From: Arthrobacter sp. Y81
Lineage (GTDB): Bacteria > Actinomycetota > Actinomycetes > Actinomycetales > Micrococcaceae
NCBI RefSeq assembly: GCF_002929335.1
Contig: NZ_PJIL01000002.1
Span: forward strand, 124,001-188,000
Reading direction: 5' to 3'
Length of the DNA: 64,000 nt
Below, piece after piece: positions 53,966 through 62,111 of this stretch; the stretch's first letter is position 1; each line of letters begins with the position of its first letter. The position numbers were made by a program, and so were the translations under genes. The notes under the pieces were generated by a model. The model did no database searches. It was not told the origin of the DNA and saw only the letters and a list, made by a program, of their open reading frames with translations.

Positions 53966-54144
53966 TGGCCGATAGCGCCATGCTAAGCCGCCAGGAAGTC
54001 GCGGACAGGCTAGGAGTCAGCAAGCAGTGGCTCATTCGCAACGCCAGCGAGGGGCCGGACTACTACAAGCTGCCGGGCGGAACCATCCGCTACAGCGAGG
54101 CTGACCTGGCCAACTGGTTGAAGCAGCGTCGGGTCACCGGCTAG
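53965..54144 (+). CDS. Second excisionase/AlpA-like protein
   Basis: A 59-residue MerR-type winged helix: MLSRQEVADRLGVSKQWLIRNASEG, with a wing at PDYYKLPGGTIRYSEADLANWLKQRR. It is a paralogue of the product at 34401. One of the two may be the excision factor and the other a transcription activator such as AlpA. Confidence 0.8.
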   Translation: MADSAMLSRQEVADRLGVSKQWLIRNASEGPDYYKLPGGTIRYSEADLANWLKQRRVTG

Positions 54145-54357
54145 CACTGAGCCACGTCACGAGGACAGTAACAAACTCGCTCTCATCGGCCGCTAGTTGC
54201 GGCCTCGAACCGGCGATTGCGCCCCAAATGCGGCCTATTTGCTCACTGCAATATGTGATTCCTTTGTCTCGATTTGAGTGCGAACGAGCCTGCCATAAGC
54301 GAACGACGGTTTTATGCCATATTCTGGCGCCAAGTCGCTATATGGAATTGGGGAATC

Positions 54358-54681
54358 ATGCACTTCAAGCCGTCATCCGGGATATTTGTTGCTGGACTTG
54401 CCACAACGGTGGTAAGCGCCGTCATTGTCGTTATTGCGGCGGCTTCCGATGATCCGGGCCCCGGAGTTCTGCTTGGCCTCGCCGGCGGGGTAGCTGGGCT
54501 GATAATGCTCTGCATAGGAGCGGCTCGTGCCCTTGCGATAATCGATGCCCTGCCCGCTGCCTTCCGCAATGTTTCCGCGCTGCGTGCCCCGCTTCAGCCA
54601 GCACCCACACCGCCGCAGCCTAACCAGCCATTCCCTCAGCCCTACCACCAGTACGGGTACAACCAGCCGCCGGCCCAATAG
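54358..54681 (+). CDS. Small membrane protein, paralogue of 37917-38234
   Basis: A 107-residue protein with two membrane segments (about 8-28 and 37-58) and a Pro/Gln/Tyr-rich tail. The ATG at 54358 follows GGGGAA. See the paralogue for shared features (IDAL after the second segment, PQP tail). Proteins of this kind might act at the membrane in superinfection control; not shown. Confidence 0.65.
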   Translation: MHFKPSSGIFVAGLATTVVSAVIVVIAAASDDPGPGVLLGLAGGVAGLIMLCIGAARALAIIDALPAAFRNVSALRAPLQPAPTPPQPNQPFPQPYHQYGYNQPPAQ

Positions 54682-54840
54682 GCAGGCGGCGTGCAGCGGG
54701 TCTGAGTCGCCTAAGGGGCTCCCGTGCCCGATAGGGACCGAGTGTTGGCGCCTTGTACGCGGTGCCCTCACTGGTCCTGGCAGCTATCCGCCGGCTTACA
54801 GCCGCTCCCCCATTCACGCGCAAGCGTTTAGGATAGTGCC

Positions 54841-55194
54841 ATGGCAAACCAGCGGATCATCGACCTACTCACTGCGACGGGTATGAAGCGCAATGACATT
54901 GCCGCCGTACTGGGCGTTGATCCATCGACACTGCGACGCTGGTCCTACGGTGAGACTCATCCGCCGGCCGAGAAGCTTGCGGAGCTTGAGCGAATGGCCG
55001 GCGGCGACACTCCTGCACTGCCCGTTAGGCAGATGCCGCAGGCGCAAGAGCTCGCCAGGTTCTCGAGTAGTGCGCTGATAGACGAGCTGGCTAGGCGTGC
55101 GCGCGGCGGGATACTGCAAGACCCGCAGCCGGCCGCGTCAGCCGATAAGCGCCCGCTGCGTTCGGTGGCTTTCAGGGACGTGAGCGACGAGTAG
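54841..55194 (+). CDS. Helix-turn-helix regulator
   Basis: A 117-residue protein. IIDLLTATGMKRNDIAAVLGVDPSTLRRWSYGETHP is a Cro/C1-like helix-turn-helix at residues 5-42; the rest is a helical tail. TAGGAT lies seven bases before the ATG and no ribosome-binding site is seen, so the mRNA may be leaderless, as for phage repressors. It is a candidate master regulator of the element. Confidence 0.7.
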   Translation: MANQRIIDLLTATGMKRNDIAAVLGVDPSTLRRWSYGETHPPAEKLAELERMAGGDTPALPVRQMPQAQELARFSSSALIDELARRARGGILQDPQPAASADKRPLRSVAFRDVSDE

Positions 55195-55326
55195 CTCTGC
55201 ATTCCATGAGCGAGCCTGCATTTTCATGGCCTCGTGCGTCTCTGCCGCACCTACCCTCGCCCCTCCCCTGTTGCGCTTAACCAACTTGCACCCGCTGTGC
55301 GCCGCGCTAAGAGCCTTGCAGCGTCC

Positions 55327-55357
55327 AAAGCCCCCAGCCCACAAGGCTGGGGCTTTT
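55327..55357 (+). terminator. Intrinsic terminator
   Basis: AAAGCCCC(C)AGCC paired with GGCTGGGGCTTTT, with one bulged C and a short loop. It ends the regulator transcript. Confidence 0.75.
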
Positions 55358-55413
55358 CGGCGTCTCCAGGCCTGCGGCGTGCCCTGTCTGCCCTGCGCTC
55401 TATCGTGTCGGGC

Positions 55414-55554
55414 ATGGTGAAAATCGACGTAGCGGCCGTGGGCAAGATGCTTGACGAGTTGCTGGCACCTGCCGAGCGGTCCCCATACGAAGACTGCGAG
55501 CCCGACTATGAGTTCCTCATGCCGGCGTGGGCCTGCACGTGCTCCTGCCACTAG
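55414..55554 (+). CDS. 46-residue microprotein with Cys/His terminus
   Basis: MVKIDVAAVGKMLDELLAP at the start, DCEPDYEFLMPAWACTCSCH at the end. The terminal C-x-C-x-C-H could bind metal. No ribosome-binding site is seen; TATCGT upstream could be a -10 box of a leaderless transcript. Low-certainty gene. Confidence 0.4.
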   Translation: MVKIDVAAVGKMLDELLAPAERSPYEDCEPDYEFLMPAWACTCSCH

Positions 55555-55807
55555 GTAGGCGGCTAGAGGCCCTGAGGCCTTCTCTGACGGCCTAGCAGGC
55601 GGCACGGGCTCTACCTGGCGCTATAAGGGCCTTTTGTCGCCTTAGGGGCTAATCTGCGGCCCTCTGAGCGGGCGAACGTGCCGCCTGCCCCCTGCCCGCC
55701 GTTCGCAACGTCTCCACATTGCTCCTTGGCCGGCGGGCGGACCACCGGCCGGATAGCCCCAATTCCGCGTCAGCACGCGGAGAATCCAGCGATATGACCA
55801 GCCCCGG
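55555..55807. other. Non-coding right end of the element
   Basis: No gene recognised. GGC-rich inverted segments (GCCTAGCAGGC near 55589) are present. The region leads to the right arm sites and attR. Confidence 0.4.
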
Positions 55808-55827
55808 ACTATCCATAAACTATCCAC
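55808..55827. repeat. Integrase arm-type site pair, right
   Basis: ACTATCC at 55808 and ACTATCCAC at 55819, 11 bp apart, the same as at 32947-32966. They lie about 130 bp from attR, compared with 40 bp on the left side. This asymmetry is usual for attP arms. Confidence 0.6.
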
Positions 55828-55906
55828 AACGCGGGGAACGGGCGGGAAAAATGGGGAATGCATGGATGGCGTGTCTTGTCTAGCACCCCCCTATCGGCAG
55901 GCCATG

Positions 55907-55948
55907 AAAAGGCCCGGTTCCCTTTGTTTGCAAGGGTTCCGGGCCTTT
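55907..55948 (-). terminator. Element-borne terminator for the tRNA
   Basis: AAAGGCCCGG with CCGGGCCTTT plus CCTT/AAGG, interrupted by a three-base internal loop. It is followed on the minus strand by TTTTC, just beyond the tRNA. The element thus supplies a new terminator for the gene it entered. Confidence 0.7.
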
Positions 55949-55955
55949 CGTTCAG

Positions 55956-56001
55956 GTAGGGCTACTCGGACTTGAACCGAGGACCTTAGGATTATGAGTC
56001 C
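55956..56001. repeat. attR: 46-bp direct repeat within the intact tRNA
   Basis: Identical to 32861-32906. It makes up the 3' half of the functional tRNA gene at 55957-56030. Confidence 0.93.
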
Positions 56002-56030
56002 CGCGCTCTAACCAGCTGAGCTATAGCCCC
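55957..56030 (-). tRNA. tRNA with CAU anticodon (Ile2-type or elongator Met)
   Basis: A 74-nt cloverleaf: acceptor GGGGCTA/TAGCCCT, D-arm GCTC/GAGC, anticodon loop CTCATAA, T-arm CTCGG-TTCAAGT-CCGAG, discriminator A, no encoded CCA. The CAU anticodon fits elongator Met or the lysidine-modified Ile2; the stem sequence GACTCATAATC with TTCAAGTCC leans to Ile2 but is not decisive. The initiator type is excluded by the loop and acceptor pair. Confidence 0.9.
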
Positions 56031-56181
56031 GTGCGCCCCGCGGACTGCCGGCTCCGCAGGGAGCCTCCGCAGTTCCGGGGCAAAAACACTCTAGCAATAG
56101 TAATCGCCTGTTGCGCGCACCAGCACCCCGGGCGCCGGCGGCACGCTTGGATTAGGCGCCGGCGATTGCACCGCTTGGGGG

Positions 56182-57378
56182 TTACACCACTTTGTCGTCG
56201 TAGCTGGCGCCATAGTAGAGGTCCTCGAACGTCTGCAGCGTCCCCTGGATGCTGTGCGGCTCCACCATGCGGCGGCTGGCCTTGCCCATCGCGGCAAGCT
56301 CCTCGGCCGGAAGCTGAAGCACACGGGTGATCTTGGCGGCAAGGTCGTCGCTGTCGTTGGGGGTGAAGAGGTAGCCGTTCTCTCCGTCGCGCACCAGGTG
56401 CGGCAGCGCCATCGCATCCGCCAGCAGCACCGGGGTGGAGGCGGACATGGCCTCCAGCGTGACCAGGGACTGGAGCTCGGCCGTTCCTGGCATGCAGAAC
56501 AGGTCCGCCTTGATGTAGGCCTCACGCAGTTCGGCATCGCTGGCCAGGCCCAGGAACTTCACACGGGACTCCAGCCCCAGCCGCGCCACCTGGGACTCGA
56601 GGGCGGCCCGTACTTCGCCACCGCCCACGATCTCCAGGTGCACATTAAGTTCGGCCGGGGTTTTCGCGACCGCATCGATGAGGATGTTGACGTGCTTTTC
56701 CTCGGCGAGGCGGCCCGCGAAAAGCACGGTGGGATGCGGGTGCCGGTTAATCACTTCGCCGTCCCGGAGCTCATAGGCAGCGGAGTCAATGCCGTTGGAG
56801 AGCGGCAGGACCTTGCGCAGGAACGCATGCTGGTGCATCGCCTTGGCGGCAAGCGGCGTGGGGGTGGTGACGACGTCGGCTTTGCCCATCACCTTTCCCA
56901 TGTCCTTCCAGGAGATGCGTCCCACAATGTCCTTGAACCACTGCGGGAACGGCAGGAACGGGTTCAGGTTCTCCGGCATGAAGTGGTTGGTGGCCACAAT
57001 CCTGACGCCGCGCCGCTCGGCTTCGTAGAGCACGTGCTCGCCGATCATGTAGTGGCTCTGGATGTGCACTACGTCCGGCTTGACGCGGTCAAACAGAAGG
57101 CTGATCTCCTTCTTGATTTCCCAGGGGAGGGTGATCCGGAAGTACTCGTGCGTGGGCACGGAGTGGGAACGGATCCGGTGCACGGTGCCTTCCGCGCGGA
57201 ACTCAGTGAAGCTCTTGCCCTTGTCCGGCCGGCACGCGAGCACATGGACGTCGTGTCCGCGCGCGGTCATGCCTTTGGCCAGCCGGTATCCGAATTGTGC
57301 GGCCCCGTTGACGTGTGGCGGATAGGTGTCCGCAGCAATCAGGATGGTCAGTGATTGCTGGCTGTCGGGCATGGTCAC
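56182..57378 (-). CDS. GT4-family glycosyltransferase
   Basis: A 398-residue retaining glycosyltransferase with two Rossmann-like domains. N-terminal DTYPPHVNGAAQFGYRLAKGMTARGHDVHVL is the acceptor domain. The C-terminal donor domain has FAGRLAEEKHVNILIDA, a VGGGEVRAALE segment and the EX7E-type motif ELQSLVTLEAMSAS. Relatives glycosylate diacylglycerol or phosphatidylinositol, and it lies two genes from a CDP-alcohol phosphatidyltransferase, so a membrane glycolipid acceptor is likely. GTG at 57378 follows AGGAG. Confidence 0.85.
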   Translation of the reverse strand: MTMPDSQQSLTILIAADTYPPHVNGAAQFGYRLAKGMTARGHDVHVLACRPDKGKSFTEFRAEGTVHRIRSHSVPTHEYFRITLPWEIKKEISLLFDRVKPDVVHIQSHYMIGEHVLYEAERRGVRIVATNHFMPENLNPFLPFPQWFKDIVGRISWKDMGKVMGKADVVTTPTPLAAKAMHQHAFLRKVLPLSNGIDSAAYELRDGEVINRHPHPTVLFAGRLAEEKHVNILIDAVAKTPAELNVHLEIVGGGEVRAALESQVARLGLESRVKFLGLASDAELREAYIKADLFCMPGTAELQSLVTLEAMSASTPVLLADAMALPHLVRDGENGYLFTPNDSDDLAAKITRVLQLPAEELAAMGKASRRMVEPHSIQGTLQTFEDLYYGASYDDKVV

Positions 57379-57486
57379 GTGGAGAGCTCCTGGTGGTCAC
57401 GGTGCGGTCAGCACTGGCTGTAGCGGCCAGTTGTCCCTCGGCGCGGTGGCGCCGGGACTTCTGGTGAAATCTGGATATCACTCGCC

Positions 57487-58392
57487 CTATGACACCCGTC
57501 CAGCGGCCTTGCGCGCGTCCTTCTTGCGCTTGGTCACTTCGGGATGGTGCCGCGAGAGTGCGATTACCCCCACGATAGCAAGGGAAGCGGCCGCCCCCAT
57601 GGCAATCGCCAATACGGCGTGGACATCCGGCTGGAGTTCGCCAAGGATGGCGATACCGATGGCGATGCCCACAATGGGGTCGATGACCGTCAATCCGGCG
57701 ATGACAAGGTCCGGCGGTCCGCCGGAGTATGCCGACTGGACGAACCACGAGCCCAGGCCGCCGGCAGCCGCGATGGCCACCACGGAATACCACTGCACGT
57801 TGAGCAGGGCCAGCCCGTTCGGATCGAGCAGGTGTTTGCCGATGATGCGGGTCAGCACCGCAACGAAGCCGAACAGCACGCCGGCACCGAGGATGTAGAT
57901 GAAGGCACTCATGCGGTGCTTGAACACCACCGCCAGGGTGCCAAAGAGGCCCACGGCCAGGGTGAGCAGCAGCACGATGGTGAGTTCGTCGTCGAAACTC
58001 ACGTGGTGGTTTTCCACCGTCGCGTTCACCGCCAGCAGGACAAACATCGCCGAGCCGGTGACGCAGGCTGAGATGGCCACCACGGTGGCGCGGTTGATGC
58101 TCAGGCCCTGGTCCTTGGCGTTGACGACCGTGGTGATGACCAAGGCGATCGCCCCGATGGGCTGCACCACCGTCAGCGGTGCCGACACGAGGGCCACGGC
58201 ATTCATCGCCATGCCGGCACAAAGCAGCAGCAGCCCGAATACCCAGCGCGGATTCCGAAGCAGCCGAAGGAAGCCATGCGAGCTCAGCGCAAGGCCGCCG
58301 GTGTCCGCTTTGACCGCACTCCCCTGGCGCTGTGCGCCGATGGCCAGGCAAAAGGCGCCCAGCACCGCCAGGGAGACGGCAAGCCACACCAT
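57487..58392 (-). CDS. DMT-superfamily permease
   Basis: A 301-residue membrane protein with nine to ten segments and the internal symmetry of drug/metabolite or NIPA-like permeases. Gly/Ala-rich helices include ALVSAPLTVVQPIGAIALVITTVV and VIAGLTVIDPIVGIAIGIAILGE. Substrate unknown. The ATG at 58392 overlaps the stop of the phosphatidyltransferase gene by one base. Confidence 0.8.
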   Translation of the reverse strand: MVWLAVSLAVLGAFCLAIGAQRQGSAVKADTGGLALSSHGFLRLLRNPRWVFGLLLLCAGMAMNAVALVSAPLTVVQPIGAIALVITTVVNAKDQGLSINRATVVAISACVTGSAMFVLLAVNATVENHHVSFDDELTIVLLLTLAVGLFGTLAVVFKHRMSAFIYILGAGVLFGFVAVLTRIIGKHLLDPNGLALLNVQWYSVVAIAAAGGLGSWFVQSAYSGGPPDLVIAGLTVIDPIVGIAIGIAILGELQPDVHAVLAIAMGAAASLAIVGVIALSRHHPEVTKRKKDARKAAGRVS

Positions 58393-59015
58393 CAGCCGGG
58401 TCCGCCGTCGCGGGCGGCCCTGAGCCTGCCTTTGCGGATGATGGCCAGGAAGTAGTTGTAGCCGGCCACCCAGTGGCCCAGCAGCCCGAGGCCAAGGAAA
58501 ATCCACGCGGCGGTGAAATAGACCTCGGTCAGCGGAATAGGCAGTTTGGCGAGTACCAGCAGCGGGGTGCCCACGAGGAGGAGAGCGGTGCGGATTTTGC
58601 CGATGCGGCTGACGGGGAGGTCGGGGTGGCTGTGGAAGTAGTAGAGCGAAGCGGCCAACAGGATGGCATCCGGAACCACCAGGGCTGTCAGGTACCACCA
58701 CTCCACGACGCCGGCAATCACCAGGGTGACCGCGACGGCAATGAGCGCCAGCCGGTCCGCTATCGGATCCATGATCCGGCCCAGCCGGGACGTTTGGTTG
58801 AAGCGGCGGGCAATGTATCCGTCCACCCAGTCCGTGCTGCCCATGATGACCAGCACCAGCGCGGCCAGGGCATACTCCTTCTGCGCCAAAACCAGCCAGA
58901 TGAACACGGGAACACCCATGAACCGGAGGATCGTCAGGACGTTGGGGATGGTGAAGACGGCGTCACTGTCCACATGCCGCTGGCCCGGACGCTCGCCGGC
59001 GTTGATGAACTTCAT
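58392..59015 (-). CDS. CDP-alcohol phosphatidyltransferase (PgsA-like)
   Basis: A 207-residue enzyme with about six membrane segments. The signature DG-x2-AR-x8-G-x3-D-x3-D is complete in DGYIARRFNQTSRLGRIMDP plus IAD. It condenses a CDP-diacylglycerol-type donor with an alcohol such as glycerol 3-phosphate. CdsA, encoded at 26-27 kb, makes the donor. First gene of an operon with the permease. Confidence 0.87.
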   Translation of the reverse strand: MKFINAGERPGQRHVDSDAVFTIPNVLTILRFMGVPVFIWLVLAQKEYALAALVLVIMGSTDWVDGYIARRFNQTSRLGRIMDPIADRLALIAVAVTLVIAGVVEWWYLTALVVPDAILLAASLYYFHSHPDLPVSRIGKIRTALLLVGTPLLVLAKLPIPLTEVYFTAAWIFLGLGLLGHWVAGYNYFLAIIRKGRLRAARDGGPG

Positions 59016-59096
59016 CCCTAATCTCCTTCCGTTCCCGCCATTGCTACGGGTAGTGCCCTGTCCGGGTAGTGCCCTGTCCTGGTAGTGGCCGGGGTC

Positions 59097-59954
59097 CTAC
59101 CCCTTCAGGAGCCTGCGGAGCAGGACAACGAAGACCGCGGCCGAGGCGGCCAGGGCCGCCAGCGGCTTCCAGCGCACTCCGGCCTGTCCCTCGTTGGCCC
59201 GGTTCAGGAAGCCGGACGCAGAGCGGCCGAGGGATTCGAACTGCTGGCCGGCGCGTTCCTTGCCGGTCTTCAGCTGGGCCTGGGTGGCGCCCAGAAGGAT
59301 CCGGGCCTGGGTCTTGACGTCGAGTTCCTCGCCGAGCTCATCGCGGACGCCGGTCAGGTGGCGACGGCGCTTGTCCAGGCGGCTCCGCAGCTCGGCTTCC
59401 GTGGGGGCGGGTCCCAGGTCCGGCTTTGCCGCTTCCTTTGCTTCCTTCTCGGCTTTGTCCTTTGCCTTCTGCGCTTCCTTGGCCGCCTTGGCGGCCTTGG
59501 CCTGCTCGGAGGACGGATCCAGAATGGCCGGGTTGAAGTCCGAGCCTTCCTTCACGATGCCGAGATCGTGCTTGAGTCCGCGGATCGTGTCTTCGGGAAC
59601 AAGGGGCATGGCCTTCTTGAATTTCCGCAGGCCGACCAGCGCGCCAATGAGGGCGATAACAAGGAAGACGGCGCACACCAGGAGGGCAGCCAGCCAGGCA
59701 GGCATGATGGTGGCGAGCCCCATAATCGCGGCAACGATGAGTCCGACGACGAGGAAGGCTACGAACACCAGTGCAACGGCGAAGAACGCGGCCGCCACCC
59801 CGACCTGGATTCCCTTGCGCTTGATCTCGATCTTCGCGAGGGCAATTTCGTCGTTGAGCTGCCTTGGCGCCAGCTTGGCAACCAGCCTCAGCGTTTTGGG
59901 CAGCGCCCCAATACTCAGTCCGCCCTTGGTCCGCCCGCTGTGTCGTCCGCTCAT
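59097..59954 (-). CDS. Holin-X-like envelope protein
   Basis: A 285-residue chromosomal protein. Two adjacent membrane segments (about 48-105) are preceded by an amphipathic region (LPKTLRLVAKLAPRQLNDEIALAKIEIKRKG) typical of the Actinobacterial Holin-X family. A Lys/Ala/Glu-rich coiled helix (about 150-185) and a C-terminal membrane helix (about 263-280) follow. Despite the family name, it is a normal envelope protein here, not a phage gene. Confidence 0.75.
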   Translation of the reverse strand: MSGRHSGRTKGGLSIGALPKTLRLVAKLAPRQLNDEIALAKIEIKRKGIQVGVAAAFFAVALVFVAFLVVGLIVAAIMGLATIMPAWLAALLVCAVFLVIALIGALVGLRKFKKAMPLVPEDTIRGLKHDLGIVKEGSDFNPAILDPSSEQAKAAKAAKEAQKAKDKAEKEAKEAAKPDLGPAPTEAELRSRLDKRRRHLTGVRDELGEELDVKTQARILLGATQAQLKTGKERAGQQFESLGRSASGFLNRANEGQAGVRWKPLAALAASAAVFVVLLRRLLKG

Positions 59955-60138
59955 CGATCCCGCCTAACTGGTTCCATCTTTGATTCGGATTCCGCTGGAT
60001 TCCGGGGGCCTGCGCGGCTTCACACACTCCCCGCTGACAAAACTATCATTCAGGTTCGGGCCCTCCTTCGGGTAATAACATGTGGCGCGCCCTGCAACGC
60101 TGTAAAAGTATGATCTGAGGGCCATAGGATGGTTCTCT

Positions 60139-61362
60139 GTGAGCATCCCCGCCAATCCGGGCGACTCCCTGAGCCGCAACCGGAAACTCCTGTACATCCT
60201 CCTCCTCGGCGCCCTGACTGCCCTTGGCCCCTTTACGATCGACCTCTACCTCCCGGCCTTCCCCGCCCTCGAGGCCAGCCTCGGGGTGTCCGAAGCGGAA
60301 GTCCAGCTCACACTGACGGGCACCACCGTGGGCTTCGCCCTGGGCCAGCTGGTGGTGGGTCCGCTGAGCGACAAGTTCGGCAGGCGGCTTCCGTTGATCC
60401 TTGCCACCGCGCTGCACATCACCGCCTCAGTGGGCGCAGCGCTCTCCACGGACCTGGCGACGCTCGGACTCTTCCGGGTGCTGATGGGCATCGGCGCGGC
60501 CGGCGGCGGCGTGGTGGCCATGGCCATGGTGCGGGACCTCTTCAGCGGGTACGCCATGGTGCGGATGTTCTCCCGGATGGCACTGGTTAACGGCCTGGCC
60601 CCGATCCTGGCACCGGTTATTGGCTCCCAGCTGCTGCTCATCATGCCCTGGCCGGGCATCTTCTACTTCCTGGCCGGCTACGGCACGCTGGTGATCATTG
60701 CCGCCATCCTCCTGGTGCGCGAAACCCTCCCCCGCGAACTCCGGGGCAAATCGGGCCTCACTGCGGGGCAGCGCTACAAGCTCCTCTTTTCGGACCGGAT
60801 CTTCGTGGGCCTGCTGCTGCTTGGCGGCATGAACTTCGCCGGGCTCTTCGCGTACCTCTCCGCCTCCCCCTTCCTCTTCCAGGACGTTTACGGGTTCACG
60901 CCCCAGCAGTACGGCCTGCTCTTCGGCATCAACTCGCTGGGCATCGTGGCAGGCGTGCAGACCAGCTCCCGGGTGATCAGGCGGATTCCGCCGCAGTGGA
61001 TCCTGGCCTGCTCCACCGCGTGGATGTTCCTGATGGCCGTGCTGATCGTCATTTTCGACCAGCTTGGCTTCGGGCTCTGGGGCGTGATGGTGCCGCTCTG
61101 GTTCTACATCCTCGGCACCGGCTTCACGTTCCCGTGTGTCCAGGTCCTTGCGCTGTCCAAGCACGGGGCACAGGCGGGAACGGCCGCGTCCCTGCTGGGC
61201 GCCGCCACCTTCATGATGGCCGGCATCGTGTCCCCCGTGGTGGGCTGGTTTGGCGACATCTCGGCAACCGTCATGGGCGGCGTCCAGGCCACGAGCATCC
61301 TGCTGGCAGCTGCCGCCCTGTGGCTGGTGGTCCGGCCGCGCACCGTCCCGTCGATCCACTAG
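60139..61362 (+). CDS. Bcr/CflA-type MFS multidrug efflux transporter
   Basis: A 407-residue transporter with 12 membrane segments. Motif A is GPLSDKFGRRLPL after the second segment, and FTIDLYLPAFPALEASLGVSEAEVQLTLTG is typical of Bcr/CflA proteins. It would export drugs such as bicyclomycin or amphenicols by proton antiport; the true substrate is unknown. GTG at 60139. Confidence 0.9.
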   Translation: MSIPANPGDSLSRNRKLLYILLLGALTALGPFTIDLYLPAFPALEASLGVSEAEVQLTLTGTTVGFALGQLVVGPLSDKFGRRLPLILATALHITASVGAALSTDLATLGLFRVLMGIGAAGGGVVAMAMVRDLFSGYAMVRMFSRMALVNGLAPILAPVIGSQLLLIMPWPGIFYFLAGYGTLVIIAAILLVRETLPRELRGKSGLTAGQRYKLLFSDRIFVGLLLLGGMNFAGLFAYLSASPFLFQDVYGFTPQQYGLLFGINSLGIVAGVQTSSRVIRRIPPQWILACSTAWMFLMAVLIVIFDQLGFGLWGVMVPLWFYILGTGFTFPCVQVLALSKHGAQAGTAASLLGAATFMMAGIVSPVVGWFGDISATVMGGVQATSILLAAAALWLVVRPRTVPSIH

Positions 61363-61426
61363 GGCCCGTCGATCCACCAGGGTCCGTCGAGCCCTGGCTC
61401 CCGAGGCGTCCGGGTACGCTGAACCC

Positions 61427-61606
61427 ATGGCCAGGAAACCGCACCGCAACCGCAGGGGGCTGTTCCTCGGCGCGGTGCTTGGCGCCGTCGCCGGGTATTT
61501 CGCCGGACGCGCCATGGGGAATCCGGCCATGGGCATCATTCTGGGCGCGATTGCCGGCGCGGCCCTGCTGTACCGGGTCAATCCCGGCCCCTGGAACCGG
61601 CCCTAA
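61427..61606 (+). CDS. Small glycine-zipper membrane protein, 59 residues
   Basis: MARKPHRNRRGLFLGAVLGA, then AGYFAGRAMGNPAMGIILGAIAGA: a basic N-terminus and two Gly-zipper segments in one or two short membrane helices. It has no SD in the usual place, so it may be leaderless. Function unknown. Confidence 0.65.
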   Translation: MARKPHRNRRGLFLGAVLGAVAGYFAGRAMGNPAMGIILGAIAGAALLYRVNPGPWNRP

Positions 61607-61647
61607 CGGCCCTGTTCCCGGACTTGAGCGCGCGATAAAGTTGTTCT

Positions 61648-62055
61648 GTGCCCGACTGGCAGCACCATCAGCCCTTACCGGCCACGTGGCAGCGATGCGA
61701 CGGCGGCATCCTGCCCCTGTGGTGGGAACGCCTGTGCACTCAGACCAGCGCCCAGTCGGCAGCCCTGTACGCGGCCGGCCTGTTCACCGAGGACCGGCGC
61801 CGCCCGATCGCCCAGTGGTTCAACCCCGCGTTCAACGCCGCGCTCCTGGTGGCCCCGGAAACGTCCCCTGAATGGCCTGTCCAGCGGTTCGGCATCTTCT
61901 ACGCCCCACCGAACGGCGGCTTCACCAGGGTGCACTCCGCTCCGCATGAGTGGCACCCCCGGGAGCCGCGGAAGTCCCCCACCGAGGAGGAAGCGTTCCA
62001 GGCCGCCATCGCCGAGGCGGAGCGCTTCCTGCAGGTGGAGATGGACTTCGTCTAG
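61648..62055 (+). CDS. Conserved-looking hypothetical protein, 135 residues
   Basis: A soluble protein rich in Trp and Pro (PDWQHHQPLPATWQRCDGGI; FTRVHSAPHEWHPREP). A GTG start at 61648, no clear motifs. It ends just before the tRNA terminator. Confidence 0.7.
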   Translation: MPDWQHHQPLPATWQRCDGGILPLWWERLCTQTSAQSAALYAAGLFTEDRRRPIAQWFNPAFNAALLVAPETSPEWPVQRFGIFYAPPNGGFTRVHSAPHEWHPREPRKSPTEEEAFQAAIAEAERFLQVEMDFV

Positions 62056-62065
62056 CGCCCAAACA

Positions 62066-62106
62066 AAAAAGGCCCCGTGGCCGGCTGTTCGCCGGCTACG
62101 GGGCCT
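62066..62106 (-). terminator. Terminator of the distal tRNA-Asn
   Basis: AGGCCCCGTGGCCGGC pairs with GCCGGCTACGGGGCCT with one mismatch, and the minus strand then has TTTTTTG. Confidence 0.85.
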
Positions 62107-62111
62107 GTCCG

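Larger units (their letters stand above)
32861..55955. mobile_element. 23.1-kb integrative element, phage-satellite-like, in a CAU-anticodon tRNA gene
   Basis: The element lies between two 46-bp identical direct repeats (32861-32906 and 55956-56001). The tRNA gene is complete at the right end and only its 3' half remains at the left. Gene content: tyrosine integrase at the left end, two excisionase-like proteins, winged-helix replication-type proteins with an iteron-like origin, a tape measure protein, an HNH endonuclease, cargo genes and an IS3 copy. I found no terminase, portal, capsid, tail tube, baseplate, lysin, FtsK/Tra or relaxase gene, so it is neither a complete prophage nor a conjugative element. 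A phage satellite is the best fit; a decayed prophage is the main alternative. Confidence 0.85.

Noticed and set aside
32861..55955. Complete prophage
   Set aside because: No terminase, portal, capsid, tail tube, baseplate, lysin or holin gene could be found between the att repeats.
32861..55955. Actinomycete integrative and conjugative element (AICE)
   Set aside because: An integrase, excisionase and Rep-like gene are present, but there is no FtsK/SpoIIIE-type Tra protein or relaxase.
59097..59954. Phage holin
   Set aside because: Belongs to the Holin-X-like family of chromosomal actinobacterial envelope proteins, lies outside the element and beside lipid genes.
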